Source: Phaeoceros laevis (taxonomy: Eukaryota; Anthocerotophyta; Anthocerotopsida; Notothyladales). Taken from it: a stretch of 59,731 nt of DNA. The stretch is from the NCBI GenBank assembly GCA_049999765.1, contig JBNGIQ010008522.1, positions 1 to 59,731 on the forward strand. The letters are read 5' to 3'. How positions within the stretch are numbered: the stretch's first letter is position 1; the number at the start of each line of letters is the position of its first letter. A program made the translations under genes and the position numbers. Shown here piece by piece: positions 40,823 to 50,905 of the stretch. The notes beneath the pieces were generated by a model that was given only the letters and a program-made list of their open reading frames with translations, made no database searches and was not told the origin of the DNA.

Positions 40823-40940
40823 CTATTGTGTCCAAAAACTTTGACTTGTCCATCATACCACTCTTAAGATTCATAAATTTAAGTAAGACTCAAAATTATT
40901 ATGCAGTGAGGTAAAGTTTATACTTCATGACATGGTACAC

Positions 40941-41056
40941 TGCTTATAAATGGAACTTATCTATTTCAGACGAGAAAAAGCAAAGCAAAAGAGAGGAGTG
41001 CTTATAAATGGAACTTAACTATTTCAGACGAGAAAAAGCAAAGCAAAAGAGAGGAG
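40941..41056. repeat. 58-bp tandem duplication
   Basis: The segment starting tgcttataaatggaacttat is at 40941 and repeats at 40999 with one visible difference. Confidence 0.9.
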
Positions 41057-41696
41057 TAGCAAACCAGCATAGGCATAGGACTAAGAGACTAACAAACCAA
41101 CCACGGATTGCCATTATTATGACACTACGGCACATGAAACCGGTGACAACCATGATAAACTCAAATTCAAAGTTCAATTCAGATTTCATATCCTCTTTCC
41201 CAAACTATGCATCTATTTTATTTATAATGTTTGCACATAAAATTGATAACAAACTCAATGACCTCATATTTCATATCTCCTCTTACCTAATCCATAACCA
41301 TGGATGCATGTATTTAAGAAGGACAAAGTTTTACTTTAGAAGTGAAATTCCATCCTTAAAGTAGAAGAGCCAAAAAGACAACACCAAAGGGTACAACTAT
41401 TTCTTTCCAATCTTTATATTTTTAAACCTTATTTTGTAGTACGCATCCCAGTGTAAAGGAAGGGAAGACATGCACATGGCTAGTTGCTAAATTGTTGCCA
41501 TTTAAAAAAAAAGTGAATTTAGGACCACTTTTAGGTAGCTGGTGGTTAACAAAATGAAGGGGAGCAACTTTTTCTAAAAAACACATTGGTTCCCTTATAC
41601 TACTAGTTAATATAAATTTTCTATATATGAAATTATAGACAAGAAAAATGTCTTAAATTTTACAAAGGAGTTGATAAACAGGGACATAAGGTTGGA
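41057..41696. other. AT-rich intergenic DNA
   Basis: 3' flank of the secreted-protein gene on minus. A plus-strand open frame (41008-41364) overlaps the tandem duplication and shows no domain. Confidence 0.4.
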
Positions 41697-42263
41697 TCAA
41701 ACTCTTTGTGGATAAACTGGAAATGGATGCTTTGGCCATACAGGCCAGCTAGCTGGAACAAACTCTACGGGTCGATACCTCACAAAGCAATCGTAAGCAT
41801 AGCCATTGGCGAACCTAGAGTAGAAACAATTCTTTATCAGGGCGTCGCCCAGTCGCAAGATGCAAGTCACGCAGTCGACTGCGTTTCTGGACGTCTCACT
41901 TTCTCGACACCCGCCTTGGTAGTGAATGGACATGACCTCACACGACAGGTCCTCCTTGGTGACGCTCGAACTTAACTTGCCCTTAGCCCTCCACACGGTG
42001 GCACTCCACGGGTCGCCGTGCTCTGTTAGATGATAGGTTTCCAGTTGTCGAGTGGGCCACGCGTTGGTCAGGTCACGTCCCAACTGGACCATGGCCAGAG
42101 GAAGCACCGCCGTATAGGTGGAGCTCATAGGAGGCACAACCTTCTCGTCTCCACAATCAAACTCTTCTACACCAAATAGTGGTGCAGACATGACACATGA
42201 TGGAGCAGCAACAAGTAAAACAAAGAGCACATTTATAGCTTTCATACAATCCATCATCAACAT
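41697..42263 (-). CDS. Secreted cysteine-rich protein, DUF26/Gnk2-like
   Basis: About 188 residues. ATGs at 42263 and 42245 are both possible; the second (MKAINVLFVLLVAAPSCVMS) gives a clean signal peptide. The mature part has a cysteine pattern and motif of the Gnk2/DUF26 (salt-stress-response/antifungal) fold: VDCVTCILRLGDALIKNC then YAYDCFVRYRP, matching the C-x2-C-L ... C ... C-x-x-RY core. One DUF26 copy, no transmembrane or kinase segment, so a CRRSP-type secreted protein. Family members bind sugars or act in defence; the function here is not known. The Pro-rich end (PASWPVWPKHPFPVYP) is unusual. The first half is diverged, so the domain call is moderate. AT-rich flanks contrast with the GC-rich block at 42.8-43.6 kb. 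Confidence 0.6.
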   Translation of the reverse strand: MLMMDCMKAINVLFVLLVAAPSCVMSAPLFGVEEFDCGDEKVVPPMSSTYTAVLPLAMVQLGRDLTNAWPTRQLETYHLTEHGDPWSATVWRAKGKLSSSVTKEDLSCEVMSIHYQGGCRESETSRNAVDCVTCILRLGDALIKNCFYSRFANGYAYDCFVRYRPVEFVPASWPVWPKHPFPVYPQRV

Positions 42264-43739
42264 TATTTTCAACTTAATGCATATATACTTTGACCCTCAC
42301 AAGCGATTCCAGCGTTGTGTGGCACAAGGATCCTCTACAATGTCATGCATATGTATGCAAAAGAAGATATATACACAAACTCTGCCAAGGAAATAAATAG
42401 GTTAACAAAGAATGGAATCCGAATGTGCTAAATATTGGTGATCCCAATTGAGTGCATTAGGTGATCAGACACCTTATCTTTTTCCAATGTGAGCGTCAGT
42501 ACACCATCAAATGCATCACCCTTGTTCTATGTTTCTGCATCTTACATGCCAAACAAGTTGTCCATGCCATTTGATATGATTATATTAATCAAAAAAAAAA
42601 TCCATATGTTTCTTTTAGTGACAACCACCCAGCCGACAGCTAGTGAACTATATTGAGATGGGCTGAAAAGGATGACACGCATATATATTCTAAAGTGGAG
42701 ACAAAAAAGAAAAAACCACACATGCCCAGTAATTAAAATTTTAATTAATTGCCTAAAAACTCGAAGTGCACGCGACCTGAACGGCTGAAACCATCTAGCT
42801 ATTATCTACCACCTGTGGCCATCGAAAACATCCAAAACTCGGTTCACCGGCACCGCCAAGTCATCCTGCTGCGGCGCTAGCCCTTTCGCCGCGTCCACCT
42901 CCTTCAACGACTTCGCAAGCCCCAGCATCTCCGACCCCTCCACCGCACCGCACCCCTCGTCGTAGACGTCGAACCACGGCGTACGTCTTGGCCGACACAG
43001 GCGTCTCCGGCGGACTCTCCCCTGTGATCTCCCGGTGCCTCTTTGGGGTTTCATGCGCCTCCATGCGGGGTGAGGCACTGGCATGCGCCACCAACAAGCG
43101 CCGCGACACTTAGGAAAACCCGATGACGCAAGAGACCACAAGAGGAGGAAACAAAAAAGTCTCCCATCCGAGAGCTGCTCTGGGCCTGGGACACTTCTCG
43201 AAGTTCTTGTTTCCCACATGCTATCGAGCCAGCGTCCCTGCCGACAGCATATTGCCGGTTTCTGTGGTTATTCACCAATTTGTATTGCATGCCCATGGCT
43301 TGCGGCACGGGCCATGGGCATGCGGGTGTAGCATTACGTTGAGGGCTCCATGCATGTGTGACCAAATCCATGAGATGGGGCATAGCGTGCGGCATGGCGT
43401 GGGGCAATGGCGTGGGCATGGCAAGGGGCATGGCGTGCGCATGGCATGGGGCTGGCCAGGTGGTGGGAACCAGCGCTTGGGGCGTCGCGCTTCGGTACTT
43501 GAAGATATCTTTAGCCCCGGCGTGCACCGATATGCACGGCACCGCCTCCGGCACCGCCTCCGTCACCACCTCCGGACTTCCTCAAGCTGTTGCGGCGAGA
43601 AGTGTTATCACCGACAGAATGGACAGAAACCCGTGAAGGCGCTGGTGCTTACCTTGAGAATTCCGAGAGTTGTGGAAGACTTCAGCAAACCACTCACTCT
43701 TCGAGAGGATGTGGTGCAAAGGAGGCCTCAAAAATGCTG
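42264..43739. other. Intergenic; contains a GC-rich block and catggc-type low complexity
   Basis: 42264-42780 is AT-rich 5' flank of the secreted-protein gene. 42800-43110 becomes sharply GC-rich with a minus-strand open frame (WFDVYDEGCGAVEGSEM) that I do not recognise. 43290-43460 is a run of imperfect ggcatggc/gggcatgg repeats. Confidence 0.5.
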
Positions 43740-44037
43740 ACAGCAATCAGCCGACCAAGCCCAAGACATGGGATGAAGCTACAAGTGATGCGCTCAAGTG
43801 AGGTATCCCTATCGCACCTTGAAAATGAACATGAGGCTTCGTCTACGTTGCTCTTGCTAAAGGAAGGTCTAGCTGTAATTTCTCCTCCACAGCATGAATT
43901 TGATAAGGAAGCTGCGTCTGGGTTGCTAAAGGAAGTTCCAGCTGTAATTTCTTCTCCAACTAAGAAACGGCGCTCACCACGGAACTGGGGAATTCACTCA
44001 TTCAGAACCAGCCAGGACAGATCACCATTTAGCCGTT
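43740..44037 (+). pseudogene. Fragment of the neprosin-gene 5' region (copy 3)
   Basis: The plus strand at about 43765-43960 matches the antisense of 52300-52500: gggatgaagctac, gcttgaaaatgaacatgaggc, gaatttgataaggaagctg. In the copy at 52 kb this block lies upstream of the neprosin exons. Here it is followed by unrelated DNA, so only the 5' part was copied. The readable peptide includes LLLLKEGLAVIS and HEFDKEAASGLL. Confidence 0.65.
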
Positions 44038-44599
44038 AGAAATACACCTCTGGAAATTTGCTCTTGCTGCAGGGAACAAGTATTTGCATGGACTGAGGGG
44101 CGAGTCCTCCCAAGAGGCCGAGATATTGATGTTTACGGCCAGCAACCGCAAGCATGTCAAACACCTGCCCCCCGTTCAGTCTAATAAAAGGGCAAAAAGG
44201 ATAACTGCCCTGCAACCGTGGAAACAGGCAATCTAAGAAGTCCAGATATTCCAAGTGAAGCTGCAATAGAAATCATGATGTACTCCTATGCGAAACATGC
44301 CATAGCAACCACCCTGGCCATGTTTCCATGTGTCCATGTGCAGATGTGGAGCTGTAGACGACAATTTAATGCAGCGTTAATAGAAGTTGGCGAAGTAAGC
44401 AGAGGAGAGAGATCCTGGAAAATTTATGGCAACCTAGGAAAAAGCAGACAATACAGGCAGAACTAAAGAGGGGTGACCAATACCAACCTCCAAACACCTC
44501 AGAATCGGGGCACAAAGAGCCGTTATCGGGATCGTCATACCTGATGATTTGGCTTGTCCATGCATGTGTCCTGCTGCTGTATACACTTATAATATATCT
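44038..44599. other. Intergenic, nothing recognised
   Basis: Lies between the neprosin-like fragment and the 3' flank of the PPR gene. No supported gene. Confidence 0.4.
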
Positions 44600-44690
44600 T
44601 CCTTTCTCTTACTTCTGCCCTTGCCACAGTATGAAACCCTCCAGGAGTTCTTCGACAGACACACCGTCAGCCATTTTAAAGAGCTACCTG
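44600..44690 (-). repeat. Copied 3'-flank block B (MADGV-type ORF start)
   Basis: The minus-strand ATG at 44674 opens MADGVSVEELLEGFILWQ, then stops. It begins 92 bases after the stop of the DYW:KP gene. Related to blocks at 39431 and 49916. Confidence 0.6.
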
Positions 44691-44765
44691 AATAACCACT
44701 ACCTTCTGCGTGACCAACAGCAGGCAGGTGGTGGAACTGTTTCACTTGGCAATTTTTCTTCTCCC

Positions 44766-47345
44766 TCAATGTCGACCCTTACAGCTACAGGACCCTGCCT
44801 CGAATCGATGCACACGGTGTGCATCCCGTACAACGATGTCCCTCTTTTCAACCCTTGACATAATCTCGGTGGAAGAGTGGCAGTCCCTACACATCCGCAG
44901 GCTTTTTGTTACCAGCAGAGGTGTGCCATCGGGGGTGTTCATCAGACCAAACGCCAAAGCTAGCTTCTCAGCATGCCCACACAGCTGATCTTCCTTCTCC
45001 TTCTCAGACACTGGCTTCAACACCAGCTTGGTGTGTGGTACATGGTTCCCTTCCTCCTTCAAACGTTCACTTGTGCTCCGAACTTTGCATGAAAGGTCAC
45101 CCCTTTCGTCCCCCACTACAAATGTGTGCACCTGCTTGTTCACCTCAATGCCTGCCACTGCAGGTTTCTTGTTAGCTCCTGCCAGCTTTCTCAACCTTTC
45201 GATTCTATCTACATCCGCCCACCTGTCTGCGTCTGCGTACATATTGGCCATGAGGACATATGCAGCGGCATGCTGAGGATCCAGCTCAACAAGACTTTCG
45301 AAACAGCGTGTTCCCCGTTCTATATCCCCATGACTCTTGCAGGCATTTAGCAATGACATCAACCCAACAGCACCACATTCGCACCCAGCTGATTTCAGCA
45401 TGTTCTCTGCCTCACCTAAATGGCCTGCCCGCCCAAAAAGATCAACCATGCAGGCATAATGCTCAGCTGTTGGGTTCAAGCCATGCTGTTGCACCATGGC
45501 ATCAAAATACTGTCGACCCTTACTGAGCAGCCCCTCCTGACTGCATGCTACAAGAAGGCAAGTGAATGTGCTGTTATTTGGTTGAATACCAGCCAGAATC
45601 ATGTCTTCGAAACAGGCTGTAGCCTTGTGCCCTTCATTGTTTCTACCGTACCCATTTATCATGGCATTCCATGTTACTGCATCCCTTGTGGACATACTGT
45701 CAAACACTTTGCGTGCATCTTCCAACTGCCCACACTTTGCATACATATTTATGAGACAAGTGCCCAGTACTACGTCACCTTCAAATAGTCCTCTTTCCAC
45801 GATCCCTGAGTGCAGCTGCCTGCCCTGTTGTAGAGCACCACCACTTGTACAAGCCTTGAGGAGGCAAGCAAACGTAAAAGTGTCTGCTAAAATTAGACCT
45901 TCCTGCTCCATCCTTGCATACAATGCGAGCGCCTGGGGACCAAGCTCGTGCTCAGCATACCCATTAATCATGGCAGTCCATGTCACCGCGTCCTTTGTGG
46001 CCAGACTGTCAAACACTTTGCGTGCATCTTCCAACTGGCCACACTTTGCATACATATTTACGAGACAAGTTCCCAGTACTACGCCAGCTTCAAGTAGGCC
46101 TCTTTTTACAATCCCTGAATGCAGCTGCCTGCCCTGTTGTAGAGCACCAGCACTTGTGCAAGCTTTGAGGAGGCACGCAAACGTAGTACTGTCTGCTAAA
46201 GTCAGGCCCTCCTGCTCCATCCTGGCATACAATGCGAGCGCCTGGGGACCAAGCCCGTGCTCGGCATACCCATTTATCATGGCATTCCATGTTACCGCGT
46301 CCCTTGTGGCAAGACTGTCAAACAGCTTGCGTGCATCTTCCAACTTCCCACACTTCGCATACCCAGTGATCATGGCAGTCCATGTCACCGCATTCCTTGT
46401 GGCCATACTGTCAAAAGCCCTGCGTGCATCTTCCAATTGCCCGCATTTTGCATACATGTCCACTAGGCAGGTGCAAACAAAAGAGTCAGGCTGAATGCCA
46501 CTCTCCAACACATCAGCGTGCACCTGCCTGCCAGATTGCACATCTTCCGCTCTTGCACACGCTTGCAGGGCAGCGGCAAAGATGTGATTATCCGGCTCCA
46601 AGCCTGACCTGCGCATTTTATGGTACAGTTGAATGGCCTCACTAGGTTTCCCGTATGCAGTCTGCGCAGAGATGATGGAAAACCACATGAAGACATCAGG
46701 TTTGGCCACCCTTTTGAACACCTGCATTGCTTCCTGAAACCGGCCTTGACATGCATACATGCGCAAGAGATGGTTTCCCAAGAATGCGTTGGATCCGCAC
46801 CCAAGCTTGACAATGAGATCATCAAGTCGTCGCCCCAACAACAGATTTTTTTCAGCCCCGCATCTCCGGATGACTCTGTACAGGAGGGAGGAGGACACAC
46901 GAGATTGTGTCTCCGCAAAGATGGTCAAAGCGTCAACTGCTCGACTTAGCTGCCCATTCTCACAAAGTTGTTCCATTACAGCCTGAGCCGTCCCGTACCC
47001 TTGGCACTCTGGCACCGTCGGAGCGGCAGCATCATAATGCAGCAAGGGGTTGGATGTAGGCTTAGCAAACCGTCCAACCCGCTTGTCCAAGACAGCTAGC
47101 TGCGCATTCACCCAGTCAGGCTTGTAGAAGTCGTTCAGCCATAGGGGCTCCTTGGACTCCTTCTGCCTGAAGTCGGGAGAGCGGGCGCTCTCCTTGTTCG
47201 TCCTGCAGTCCCACCACAATGTGGGGTCCAAAAAATACTGCCTCCACAACAACTCTTGCCGCTCTACTGCAGTGCTATTGCCCGGTATGCAAGCCTTGGT
47301 TGCTGTGTGAATACATTGCCTCAGAGGCACGCTCCAGCTCCTCAT
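44766..47345 (-). CDS. PPR protein with N-terminal PDF motif and DYW:KP deaminase
   Basis: Intronless, 859 residues from the ATG at 47345. MRSWSVPLRQCIHTATKA resembles a mitochondrial presequence. Residues about 29-88 carry an OSB-type PDF motif: LLWRQYFLDPTLWWD, then PDFRQK, then KPDWVNAQLAVLD. PLS PPR motifs follow, including two nearly identical units of about 102 residues (LGPQALALYARMEQEGL repeated; DNA about 45660-46330) and a shortened pair MYAKCGQLEDARRAF/YAKCGKLEDARKLF. The E domains lead to KKPAVAGIEV near residue 726, the KPAxA signature. The deaminase motif is intact (HAE 791-793; CRDC 819-822) and the end is CSCKGRH. Predicted organellar U-to-C editing factor with unknown target. 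Paralogue of 5369-8038. Fragments of it lie at 39.0-40.3 and 50.0 kb. Confidence 0.93.
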   Translation of the reverse strand: MRSWSVPLRQCIHTATKACIPGNSTAVERQELLWRQYFLDPTLWWDCRTNKESARSPDFRQKESKEPLWLNDFYKPDWVNAQLAVLDKRVGRFAKPTSNPLLHYDAAAPTVPECQGYGTAQAVMEQLCENGQLSRAVDALTIFAETQSRVSSSLLYRVIRRCGAEKNLLLGRRLDDLIVKLGCGSNAFLGNHLLRMYACQGRFQEAMQVFKRVAKPDVFMWFSIISAQTAYGKPSEAIQLYHKMRRSGLEPDNHIFAAALQACARAEDVQSGRQVHADVLESGIQPDSFVCTCLVDMYAKCGQLEDARRAFDSMATRNAVTWTAMITGYAKCGKLEDARKLFDSLATRDAVTWNAMINGYAEHGLGPQALALYARMEQEGLTLADSTTFACLLKACTSAGALQQGRQLHSGIVKRGLLEAGVVLGTCLVNMYAKCGQLEDARKVFDSLATKDAVTWTAMINGYAEHELGPQALALYARMEQEGLILADTFTFACLLKACTSGGALQQGRQLHSGIVERGLFEGDVVLGTCLINMYAKCGQLEDARKVFDSMSTRDAVTWNAMINGYGRNNEGHKATACFEDMILAGIQPNNSTFTCLLVACSQEGLLSKGRQYFDAMVQQHGLNPTAEHYACMVDLFGRAGHLGEAENMLKSAGCECGAVGLMSLLNACKSHGDIERGTRCFESLVELDPQHAAAYVLMANMYADADRWADVDRIERLRKLAGANKKPAVAGIEVNKQVHTFVVGDERGDLSCKVRSTSERLKEEGNHVPHTKLVLKPVSEKEKEDQLCGHAEKLALAFGLMNTPDGTPLLVTKSLRMCRDCHSSTEIMSRVEKRDIVVRDAHRVHRFEAGSCSCKGRH

Positions 47346-47940
47346 AGTTGTCCTGCCCCCAAGCTGTTGGCGTCCAAACCCGCTGATGTTGCATCGCGTT
47401 GGTGGTGCGCAATTGAAGGGCCGATGGGTACGAGCTTGAAAAGCTAAAATCCAGAGCGGTTTGCAATTAACGACAACGATTTAATGGAGACTTAAAATAG
47501 GTTTTCTTCAAACGGTGCCTACTGCCACCTCCTCCACCAGCTGTAGCGAGGAGGCACATGGTGCAAGCGTGCAAGCGGCACACTGCAGTGCCGCCCTAGT
47601 TCTCCCTCGAAAGGACTCATTCACGGAAAGGAGAAGTTGTTAATCGCTGGGTCGTCTGCACAGCAGTGGTTTAGGACTCAAGGCTCAACCCTAAACTTGA
47701 GGGTTAGCTGGCTCGTCTTGCATCCACCACGTACATCGATGTCAACTTGTTGCTTTTGGAGATGGAGGTCACTGTTCCTCTAGCTCCAAGCTTATCTGCA
47801 ATAATATGAAACGCACAACTGCGAATTTGGAGTCTCCTATCATGAATGTAAGCACATCGGGCGGTGTTTGATCCAGCTCAACCCTGGCTTCTTTTAAGTA
47901 CCTCCCTTCTTGACTCTGGACTCCGTCAAACCCAAACTTA
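47346..47940. other. 5' flank of the DYW:KP gene, otherwise empty
   Basis: Contains the promoter region of the gene starting at 47345. No clear TATA box and no coding sequence recognised. Confidence 0.45.
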
Positions 47941-49362
47941 CTATGGTTGATTTAGGACCCAAAGCACACCGTCCGCATACACTTCCGAAAGCAACAGATA
48001 AGCTGAAACATCATCTGGCTGCAGACGCACTGCTGCGTCGAACACCTGATTGCCCAGAGCTACCGTGCCATGAATGCGGCAAGCACTCAGCACAGAGAGC
48101 CAAATAGATAAATCAGGCTCCACTGGCATAGTTGACAGCAGGTGTTCCACGTTAGTACACCACCCTGCACGACCAAGCAGATCCATCATGGTTGCGAAAT
48201 GCTCCATTTCTGGGCTCATGCCATGGTCTCTGCTCATGGATTCGAAGTACTCTACACCTTTGTCCACCAGGCCGGCATGGCTGCATGCTCCGAGAAGTGA
48301 AAGAACTGTACCTTATTCGGCTTGAGACCAGCAACCACCATTTCCTCATACAGTTGGTTGCATGCAAGCAATGAAATGCCCTTCCCGAGCATAACCAGCC
48401 AGCAACGCAGACCACGACACCCACATCTGGCTTGCACAGTGCTGCAAAGACTGTCTGTGACGACGAAGACGTGCATGCACCATGCTACCACAGATTCCAT
48501 ATGCATGAATCAGAGTGTTGACGGCGACAGGGCTCAACCCATTAGCTGAGGAAACATTCCAATGGTGAATCTGCCTGCACACATCCAGGATTCCTGTGAC
48601 GCCGCACGCTCGTACCATGCACCACTGTGATCGCTTTAGGGCTCACACCCTCATCTTGCACCTCTCTGTAAACCTGCAATGCATTCTCTGAACATTCCAA
48701 AAATGCACCTTCCTCCAGCAGTTGCTACTACAGCTGCAAATCTTTTTCCGCCTGTACGCAGAAAGCATAGCATTCCATGACAACACGTACTGTTGTGGCA
48801 AAGAATAAAAAAACTCCTGGGCATCCATAATACTCCCTCACTTCTCATCCATGCTTACAAGGCTGTTGCCGACAAGGATGTCAGATTATGTCCCCTCCTA
48901 CAAGCATCCGCATGTGCTCCCTTCCCCTACTCCGAAGACTTTGCTTTGGTGAGTGAGCCTCCACATCAACCCTTTTGCTTTCTGCCAGCATCCAACAAGC
49001 TTGGAGGGCACACACCAATGTCTGATTATTGAAGCTCTGCAGATGAGCATGCTCCTGCTTAGCCTGAGCCAGGGATCTCGTTTTGTGCTGCAGGCCCTCA
49101 AAAGGCAGCTGTTCATATCCAGAGATGGTACCGAGCTATCCAAGTCCATGGGCAAAGGCACATCCGGTGCCCAGTTTAGCTGTCCCTCCTCCTCGCGTAG
49201 TGTTCGAACACGATCATTGGGCCTGGCCTCAACTCCCTCTCCACCAGTCTGCAGCTGCACCTGCGAAAGGCCCAGCTGAGAACCAACGATCCAGTCTAGC
49301 GCGAATTGTTCAACCAGCCAGGCTCCCGGGTTCCTTCGTGCCCTGCGCTCCTCTGCAGACAC
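47941..49362 (-). pseudogene. Internally deleted E+-type PPR pseudogene
   Basis: The 5' part (49362-48898) shows an N-terminal region like the genes at 1.0 and 8.6 kb (MDLDSSVPSLDMNSCLLRAC). Short frames at 48848-48643 and 48618-48346 carry pieces of late PPR motifs (ACGVTGILDVCRQIHH, then WVSWSALLAGYAREG). 48267-47941 carries E motifs (HFATMMDLLGRAGWC, PVEPDLSIWLSVLSACR). Nearly all central repeats are missing compared with the 3.7-kb relatives, and frames shift between segments. The PG box is lost. Deletion between homologous repeat units is the likely cause. Confidence 0.8.
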
Positions 49363-49859
49363 AGCCAGTGTGCGTCAGAAAAAATCCACAACCAGCAACA
49401 TTTTGCAATGGTTCCGCAGGGTCATGGATGATGATATCCTACCTTGTGCAGCCTGTTGTCCCATCATCCTGAGGCGTCACTCCGCGGTTATCGCTCGATT
49501 CCCGCTGGCGTGCACGCTCCTGCATTGTGAAGCAAGGTCTCGTTGCTGTTGCACGCGTCTAGGAAATGCCAAGTTCAGGAATCGGCGGTACAGTTTGTAA
49601 CATGGACGTGCCAACCCAGAATCCACACCCATTCAGGTCGGTACCCAGTCGCAGATTTGGTTGATTTCAGTCTTGCAACCCTTCTCCCAAGCAACGAGCA
49701 AACTCATCCTGTATGTACCAACTGCGCGAGCCAGCAGCCCGCAGGCCCGCACTGCCGCCATGTCCTGGAGCAGGCATGCCCCATACGCCACAGCACAACA
49801 CGGCAGCATCGTGCGCTTCCGTGGGTCCAGAAACAGGCATTCCAGCAACTCTGCCACTT
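49363..49859. other. Intergenic, no supported gene
   Basis: Mid-GC DNA with competing short frames on both strands. None shows a known domain. Part may belong to the copied flank block that follows. Confidence 0.35.
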
Positions 49860-49934
49860 CCATTTCCACGGTGTGAAGCCCTCCAGGAGTTCTTCGACAG
49901 TCGCATAGTCAGCCATTTTGAAGGGCTACCCTGA
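49860..49934 (-). repeat. Copied 3'-flank block C (MADYA-type ORF start)
   Basis: The minus-strand ATG at 49916 opens MADYATVEELLEGFTPWKWK. Third copy of the block that follows DYW:KP 3' ends; about 104 bases after the DYW remnant at 50.0 kb. Confidence 0.6.
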
Positions 49935-50014
49935 ATAACAACTGCCTCATGCGTTACCAACAGCAGGTAGCCTGAGGTAAGTGGTGGAACAGTTTCACTT
50001 GGCAATTTTCTTCT

Positions 50015-50080
50015 CGCTCAATGGCTCAATTTCGACCCTTTCAGCTACACGACCGTGCCTCGAATCGATGCACACGAATC
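50015..50080 (-). pseudogene. Tiny DYW:KP C-terminal remnant
   Basis: The minus strand reads RVHRFEARSC followed by a stop, matching RVHRFEAGSC of the gene at 44.8 kb, and continues into the same 3' flank (about 49.94-50.03 kb). Everything upstream is replaced by foldback DNA at 50.1 kb. Confidence 0.7.
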
Positions 50081-50104
50081 TGTTCTCCTTAAACTCCACA
50101 AAGA

Positions 50105-50905
50105 GTATGTTAAAGGAAGCCGGGAGCACTGGGTCACTGGGTTATGGCATTAGCACGGGTAATGCTACCCGGTGCGACCGCCTTCCTTTAACATACTTAA
50201 ACGGAAGCGGCGAGTTATAAAGCCCGCGCGAGCCCCGGGATTATGAGCGTAATCCCGCGACTTGCAGTAATCTCGCGACTTGCAGGCATAATGTGCTACC
50301 CGGCGTTGGTAATGGGCTACGCTCATAATCCCGGGGCGAGCGCGGGCTTTATAACAAGCCGGTTTCCTTTAAGTGTGCTGTTCCTGGTGCCCAAACTCGT
50401 GGCGTTCTGGCACACCCCATCCAAGGGCCTAGCCAGTGTCATATGCTCACATGCTGCATTATCTGGTGCCACTCAGAATTCATCACCAGCTGAAAAGTCT
50501 GAACTCGCCGATGCTATGGATTATGACAAAGTCACAGAGAATGGGAAGACTAGGGTTTTGGGACAGAGTCCTAGAAGTTGGAGGTTGTGTGCTTTGTAGC
50601 AAAGTGTATGTTAATGGCCGCGTTAGCGCCGGTATTAACCGGTCACTGGCCATTAACTTACGTGACGGGCGCTTTCGAGACACGGCGCGCGCGGGGGCGA
50701 GGACATTGTGCCCACCCCAGGCGAAACTAATTATGTTCAGGTGTTCAGGTCTTGCGTATGTCTCGGGCAGCCACACTAGTCAAGGGCAGCGTCATTATCT
50801 CACGGGCAGACGAGGTTAAGTAAGGGGCTCACTTGTGCCCGTTTCGCCCGGCCCGTTTCGCCCGGCAAAACACACGTAGAGGGTGGGCACAATGTCCAAG
50901 CACCC
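50105..50905. mobile_element. GC-rich nested foldback segment
   Basis: At least four inverted-repeat pairs: 50105-50119/50182-50196 (gtatgttaaaggaag, perfect), 50215-50251/50318-50354 (37 bp, two mismatches), 50610-50619/50648-50657 (gttaatggcc, perfect) and 50701-50716/50882-50897 (ggacattgtgcccacc, perfect). The segment interrupts neprosin copy 2 at about 50905, where the protein should continue after TETDVPA. No gene recognised. It may be one complex foldback element or several nested ones. Confidence 0.65.

Noticed and set aside
42806-43219. GC-rich minus-strand frame with WFDVYDEGCGAVEG
   Set aside because: Long frames are expected by chance in GC-rich DNA, competing frames of similar length exist, and no domain could be recognised.
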